A DNA stretch of 43,550 bases from Thermoguttaceae bacterium (GTDB taxonomy: Bacteria > Planctomycetota > Planctomycetia > Pirellulales > Thermoguttaceae). The stretch covers positions 1 to 43,550 of the forward strand of contig JAFSMW010000084.1 of the NCBI GenBank assembly GCA_017447745.1, written 5' to 3'. The stretch's first letter is position 1. Each line of letters opens with the position of its first letter. Of this stretch, positions 40,720 to 43,550 are shown piece after piece. Made by a program: the position numbers and the translations under genes. Below the pieces are notes generated by a model. The model made no database searches. It saw nothing but the letters and a program-made list of their open reading frames with translations, and was not told the DNA's origin.

Positions 40720-40895
40720 AATTAGCACACGGATTCAACGGATTAAACGGATTAGCGTCGATTGGGAATTTGACAGATCAATGACCATTTGTGATTCATT
40801 CGATTTTTAAGCCGCAAAGAGCGCAAAGCTATCTTTAAAACTTCGCGAACATCCTCCGCGCCTCCGCGTCTCCGCGTGAGATTTTCCAAGATTCA
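40720..40895. repeat. Short interspersed repeat fragments
   Basis: CACGGATTCAACGGATTAAACGGATTA (in pieces, about 40729-40757) matches the stretch near 36488. CGCAAAGAGCGCAAAG (40813-40828) resembles CACAAAGAACACAAAG near 9383. CCTCCGCGCCTCCGCG units occupy 40852-40879. No gene is present. Confidence 0.65.
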
Positions 40896-40907
40896 ATGCG
40901 CTAAGCG

Positions 40908-42023
40908 TTAGAGTCTTTCTTGAAAATCTTTAATGCTGCTACACGTTGATGCGTCAATAACCAGCGACAACAAGACAACTTCATCGTTGATGGATTCGAT
41001 CTGCTTTTTCAATTTACTTGGAACTTTTCCAAAACGAGCTTCCAGTATAGCAATAATCACTCTACGGCGTTCTTGCTCGGCGCCTTGCTGGATGCCTTGT
41101 TTGACGCCTTCCTGGATGAGCTGTTGGGTCATGGTTACTCTCATTGTATCTACTCCTTCGTCTGAAACGGGATAATTGTCTGATATGTACGGGACAAAAC
41201 GATGCGGGTTGACGGTTGAACCGTCCATGAAATAACGAATTGTAAACTTGGCAAATCGGGCGTACTCCGGATCGTCTTTGACGTGCGGGAAAATCCGCTT
41301 AAAACAATCCTCAACGCCACTGAAACGATCGTTATCCAGAAAAACCTGTTTGAGTACCCTTAATACGACGTTGAGCCGCCATTCGTTCGGGTCGTCCGGT
41401 AAGTTTTCAAAATCGATTCTATTCAAATCGATAATAATCGGTTCGTAATTCAACTCCTGATTTTCCAGCCCCTTGACAGGATTGTAAAGCTGGCTCAACC
41501 GCGTTGCTCCTGTATAAGGACTGATTCCATGATGAATTATAATCGGAATTATTGTCGGAAGGACAAATTTTTCCGACATTTTTTCCAAACCGTCATTGAC
41601 AAGCTTTTTCTTTTTGTTCTTTTTCCCTTTGGGCGACGCCTGAAACAGTTCCTGCATCATGTAATAGCCCAATTGAAGAATTGCCCAATGATCGTCATAG
41701 GACTTGTGTTCAATCAGTACAACCGCCTGAAGCGTTCTGGACGGGTCGTCTTTGAATGGAACCGTATATTTTACATCTGCATACATTTCCTTAAAAGCGT
41801 TGTCGTCAAAAACTCGTCTTTTTTCGACAACCAGCTTGTCCAAATCCAGCAATGACAAAACAGGCTTGTCCTTAAGCACATATTTCAAAAAGGCGATTGC
41901 CAACGACTTTATACGTAAATTCTCTCCCGCATACTGGTCGTGAGGATGAGTCAGCTCTTTTTGCAAATCGAAATCAGGGACTTTTTTTGCTCGTTTTGGG
42001 GCGTTTCGTTTTGAATCTGTCAT
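40908..42023 (-). CDS. Rpn family recombination-promoting nuclease (YhgA-like)
   Basis: A 371-residue protein of the PF04754-type Rpn/YhgA group. Seen: an N-terminal THPHDQYAGENL (the family's PHD..F motif), then the PD-(D/E)XK nuclease core with YADVKYTVPF and AVVLIEHKSYDD (Asp plus E-x-K), HHGISPYTGA, and a C-terminal GVKQGIQQGAEQERR repeat typical of the family. Members are DNA endonucleases that promote RecA-independent recombination and are often found in variable regions; they are sometimes mislabelled as transposases. A good Shine-Dalgarno (GGGAGA) and a near-consensus promoter precede it. No inverted repeats or target duplications mark it as part of an insertion sequence. Confidence 0.87.
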   Translation of the reverse strand: MTDSKRNAPKRAKKVPDFDLQKELTHPHDQYAGENLRIKSLAIAFLKYVLKDKPVLSLLDLDKLVVEKRRVFDDNAFKEMYADVKYTVPFKDDPSRTLQAVVLIEHKSYDDHWAILQLGYYMMQELFQASPKGKKNKKKKLVNDGLEKMSEKFVLPTIIPIIIHHGISPYTGATRLSQLYNPVKGLENQELNYEPIIIDLNRIDFENLPDDPNEWRLNVVLRVLKQVFLDNDRFSGVEDCFKRIFPHVKDDPEYARFAKFTIRYFMDGSTVNPHRFVPYISDNYPVSDEGVDTMRVTMTQQLIQEGVKQGIQQGAEQERRRVIIAILEARFGKVPSKLKKQIESINDEVVLLSLVIDASTCSSIKDFQERL

Positions 42024-42064
42024 CTTGATTTTCTCCCGACGCGATATTTACGTCCTATACGTGA

Positions 42065-42093
42065 ATTCTATCACGTCAAAAAGCTTTTGTCAA
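42065..42093 (-). promoter_or_regulatory. Predicted Rpn promoter, TTGACA-N17-TAGAAT
   Basis: On the - strand, TTGACA (42088-42093), a 17-bp spacer and TAGAAT (42065-42070), about 42 bases before the ATG at 42023. It is the closest match to consensus in the window. Confidence 0.7.
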
Positions 42094-42135
42094 GTATTGT
42101 CTTTAATCTGCCAGTCTTGACTAATTCTCTCGCTC

Positions 42136-43230
42136 TTACGCCAGCGCGCGTTCCAGTTTCATGACGGTCTTTTTGAGCTGGGGGTCGGTTTCGATCTGCT
42201 GAGTAAAGTTTCTCAGCGAGTGGATTATTGTAGAATGATCTCGACCGCCGAGGTAGTCCGCCAGCTGTTCCAGAGTAAAGCTGCCCAGCTTGCGTCCTAA
42301 ATAGACGACTGCGCCGCGGGTTAATACGGACGTCTTGCGGCGGGACGAGCTTTTCAAGTCCGCCAGCGTGATTCCAAACTCTTTTACCGCCAGTTTGGCG
42401 ATGTCGTGAATTTTCAGCGGCTCTCGGTCGGCGGAGGTCTGAGACGCCCAAAGAATAAGATGAGATTCCGTAATGCCGTTGGCGATCGTTTCCGGCTCCA
42501 TGAGCGCCTGACGATAGCCCAGGTCGAGACGTAGCAGTTCGCCTTTGACGGCAGTTATGGACAGATGCCCTCTGGACGCAACCCAGGACGCGATAAAATC
42601 GGAGTAGTCCGGCGGCAGAAGCAGCTTTTTGAGCGCGTCTTGAGCGTAGGCGCGGCAGAGTTCTTCGTCTGGAGACTCCGTTTTAATCAGCGCGCCGCTT
42701 TGCATTCGCTTGACCAGCTTCGCGTTCCAGCCCTCAGACTGCTCGTCTTCGTTCACGGACATCAAAACCGGAACCTGCTTTTCCGCAAGCGTATCGAGAA
42801 TGAAAACCAGCTCTTCCTGTGCGTCCGGCTCCTGCAACAACTGCTGAATGTTCGTAATCGCCAGAAAGCGCAGGGCGCGAAATCGCTCCTCGAAGTCGGA
42901 AAACGTTCGGGTCAGCTGAGCGTTGCGAAAGTCCCGGTAGAAGTCCGGCGCGGTAATATAGAGCGACTTTAATCGCGGATGGCTGCGAACCCACGTCCAG
43001 TAGACGCCTGAAATCCAGCCTATCTTCCCGGTATGAGTCGGTCCAACGAGCGTGACGGGAAACCATGCAGAATGGCTTTCTGCAATTGACCTGTCCGGAT
43101 TTACCAGCACAGACGTCAGCGGCGCCAATAGACGATTGGAGCGGCTGAAGAAGAACGGAGCGATTGTCCACGCCCGAACTCCGCCGCCGTCCTTAAACGT
43201 CGGTATCGACAGGTCAATTTGAGTAACCAT
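42136..43230 (-). CDS. DnaA-like protein with degenerate ATPase motifs
   Basis: A 364-residue protein with a divergent AAA+ middle and a clear DnaA C-terminal DNA-binding domain. Seen: the Walker A position reads GPTHTGKIG (63-71), with Ile where Thr/Ser is expected after the Lys. The Walker B position reads LAITNIQQL (123-131), where DnaA has LLIDDIQFL, so both acidic residues are gone. The C-terminal domain includes KLAVKEFGITLADLKSSSR and LGGRDHSTIIHSLRNF (RDHS at 330-333), the DnaA-box recognition helix. It is shorter than full DnaA and lacks domains I and II. It may be a non-hydrolysing initiator paralogue, a regulator of DnaA, or a divergent main DnaA. I see no cluster of TTATCCACA boxes nearby. 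Confidence 0.78.
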   Translation of the reverse strand: MVTQIDLSIPTFKDGGGVRAWTIAPFFFSRSNRLLAPLTSVLVNPDRSIAESHSAWFPVTLVGPTHTGKIGWISGVYWTWVRSHPRLKSLYITAPDFYRDFRNAQLTRTFSDFEERFRALRFLAITNIQQLLQEPDAQEELVFILDTLAEKQVPVLMSVNEDEQSEGWNAKLVKRMQSGALIKTESPDEELCRAYAQDALKKLLLPPDYSDFIASWVASRGHLSITAVKGELLRLDLGYRQALMEPETIANGITESHLILWASQTSADREPLKIHDIAKLAVKEFGITLADLKSSSRRKTSVLTRGAVVYLGRKLGSFTLEQLADYLGGRDHSTIIHSLRNFTQQIETDPQLKKTVMKLERALA

Positions 43231-43239
43231 TGAGGATTA

Positions 43240-43360
43240 AGTAAGCTATTAGCTTCTAGCTGCTAGCCATTAGCTTGGGTATTGGTTGTTCTCAACGTAA
43301 AATTTTAAAGCCTGTAGCTAAAATCACAAAGCTAATAGCTAGGAGCTAATAGCTAAAAGC
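43240..43360. repeat. AGCTAAT/TAGCTAG repeat array
   Basis: Units of GCTATTAGCTTCTAGCTGCTAGCC type at 43246-43275 (given here in parts: GCTATTAG, CTTCTAG, CTGCTAG) and the inverse AGCTAATAGCTAGGAGC type at 43330-43362. Together they make an imperfect inverted repeat filling the gap between two - strand genes. Confidence 0.75.
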
Positions 43361-43550
43361 TCATACAAATTTCGTCAAGCCCGGGAGCGGAACGTTGTAC
43401 ATGTTCTTAACCGGGGAGTATGTAACGCCTTTAATTGGAACGCACGGCGGAATGGCGTCTGGCGTATATGCCGACGGAGCCAGAACCTTTTTGGAGTTGA
43501 GAATCTGTTCCCAGGAAAGCTTCTGACCGGTATAGCACGCCTCGCGTCCG
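43361..43550 (-). CDS. C-terminal end of a Gfo/Idh/MocA-type oxidoreductase (partial)
   Basis: The last 62 codons are visible; the gene continues beyond the right edge. The translated end begins GREACYTGQKLSWEQIL and closes with NVPLPGLTKFV before TGA. The REACYTG...WEQ pattern is common at the C-terminus of planctomycete NAD(P)-dependent sugar dehydrogenases of this family. The catalytic and Rossmann parts are outside the window, so the call rests on this short tail only. Confidence 0.6.
   Translation of the reverse strand, partial: GREACYTGQKLSWEQILNSKKVLAPSAYTPDAIPPCVPIKGVTYSPVKNMYNVPLPGLTKFV

Noticed and set aside
40908..42023. Rpn gene considered as an insertion sequence transposase
   Set aside because: It has a nuclease PD-(D/E)XK core, its own promoter and no terminal inverted repeats.
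1..43550. tRNA, rRNA or known riboswitch genes
   Set aside because: I found no cloverleaf with a T-loop consensus, no rRNA segments and no recognisable riboswitch core in the gaps; a covariance scan would be decisive.

Overview
The window looks like the chromosome of an anaerobic planctomycete, probably a gut- or sediment-type member of the Pirellulales/Thermoguttaceae side. This is inferred from gene content, not from a marker tree. The supporting genes are an FHA-GAF-SpoIIE phosphatase, an ECF sigma factor with an anti-sigma partner lacking a zinc motif, an OleA-like thiolase, secreted SGNH and GH16 enzymes, the C-terminal end of a Gfo/Idh/MocA-type oxidoreductase, a degenerate DnaA-like protein, and HydF, the maturase of [FeFe]-hydrogenase. 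Many genes start without a Shine-Dalgarno sequence.

Layout. Bases 300-9196 (mostly + strand) hold the OleA-like thiolase, the FHA-GAF-PP2C phosphatase, a secreted protein disrupted by repeats, a GH16 glycosidase, ettA, an LpxL-like acyltransferase and folP. Bases 9431-12975 (- strand) form a compact four-gene RiPP operon: a 77-residue precursor, an MvdD/graspetide-type ATP-grasp ligase, an ABC exporter and a free-standing FtsH-type (M41) peptidase. Bases 13705-16095 (-) hold a TGS-domain GTPase and aldose 1-epimerase. Bases 16727-18274 (+) hold the ECF sigma/anti-sigma pair. Bases 18367-24758 hold gltA, rpsR, a mannose-1-phosphate guanylyltransferase, a PIG-L deacetylase, hydF and rsfS. Bases 25035-30137 hold an Asp/Ala-rich TPR protein, a soluble histidine kinase with an HTH-receiver regulator, and a phosphohexomutase. 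Bases 30372-36385 hold an Opp/Dpp-type permease, a glycerophosphodiesterase, a lipoprotein-like protein, an SGNH fusion hydrolase and a HAD phosphatase. Bases 36649-39596 (-) hold rsmA, a PhoU-like protein and a Na/Pi cotransporter. The right end has csrA with a small partner gene, an Rpn-family nuclease, the DnaA-like protein and the end of an oxidoreductase gene.

The most interesting locus is the RiPP operon. Its precursor has a Thr-rich then Asp-rich C-terminus, which fits side-chain ester or amide macrocyclisation by the adjacent ligase. The exporter lacks a C39 peptidase domain. The usual leader-peptidase slot is instead filled by a membrane-anchored M41 protease domain with intact HEXXH and third-ligand Asp but no AAA unfoldase. 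A 12-bp perfect hairpin between precursor and ligase would let the precursor be made in excess.

The second theme is repeats. Almost every intergenic space carries modular short repeats: heptamer arrays related to GGCAGTA, TTGCGAG, ACTCCTA, TAGTAAT and AGCTAAT; double-hairpin elements; and palindromic elements of about 150 bp ending GGCGGTAA/TTACCGCC. They abut start codons, supply stop codons and in one gene interrupt the signal peptide in frame. They are absent inside the RiPP operon, which is flanked by inverted copies of one of them.
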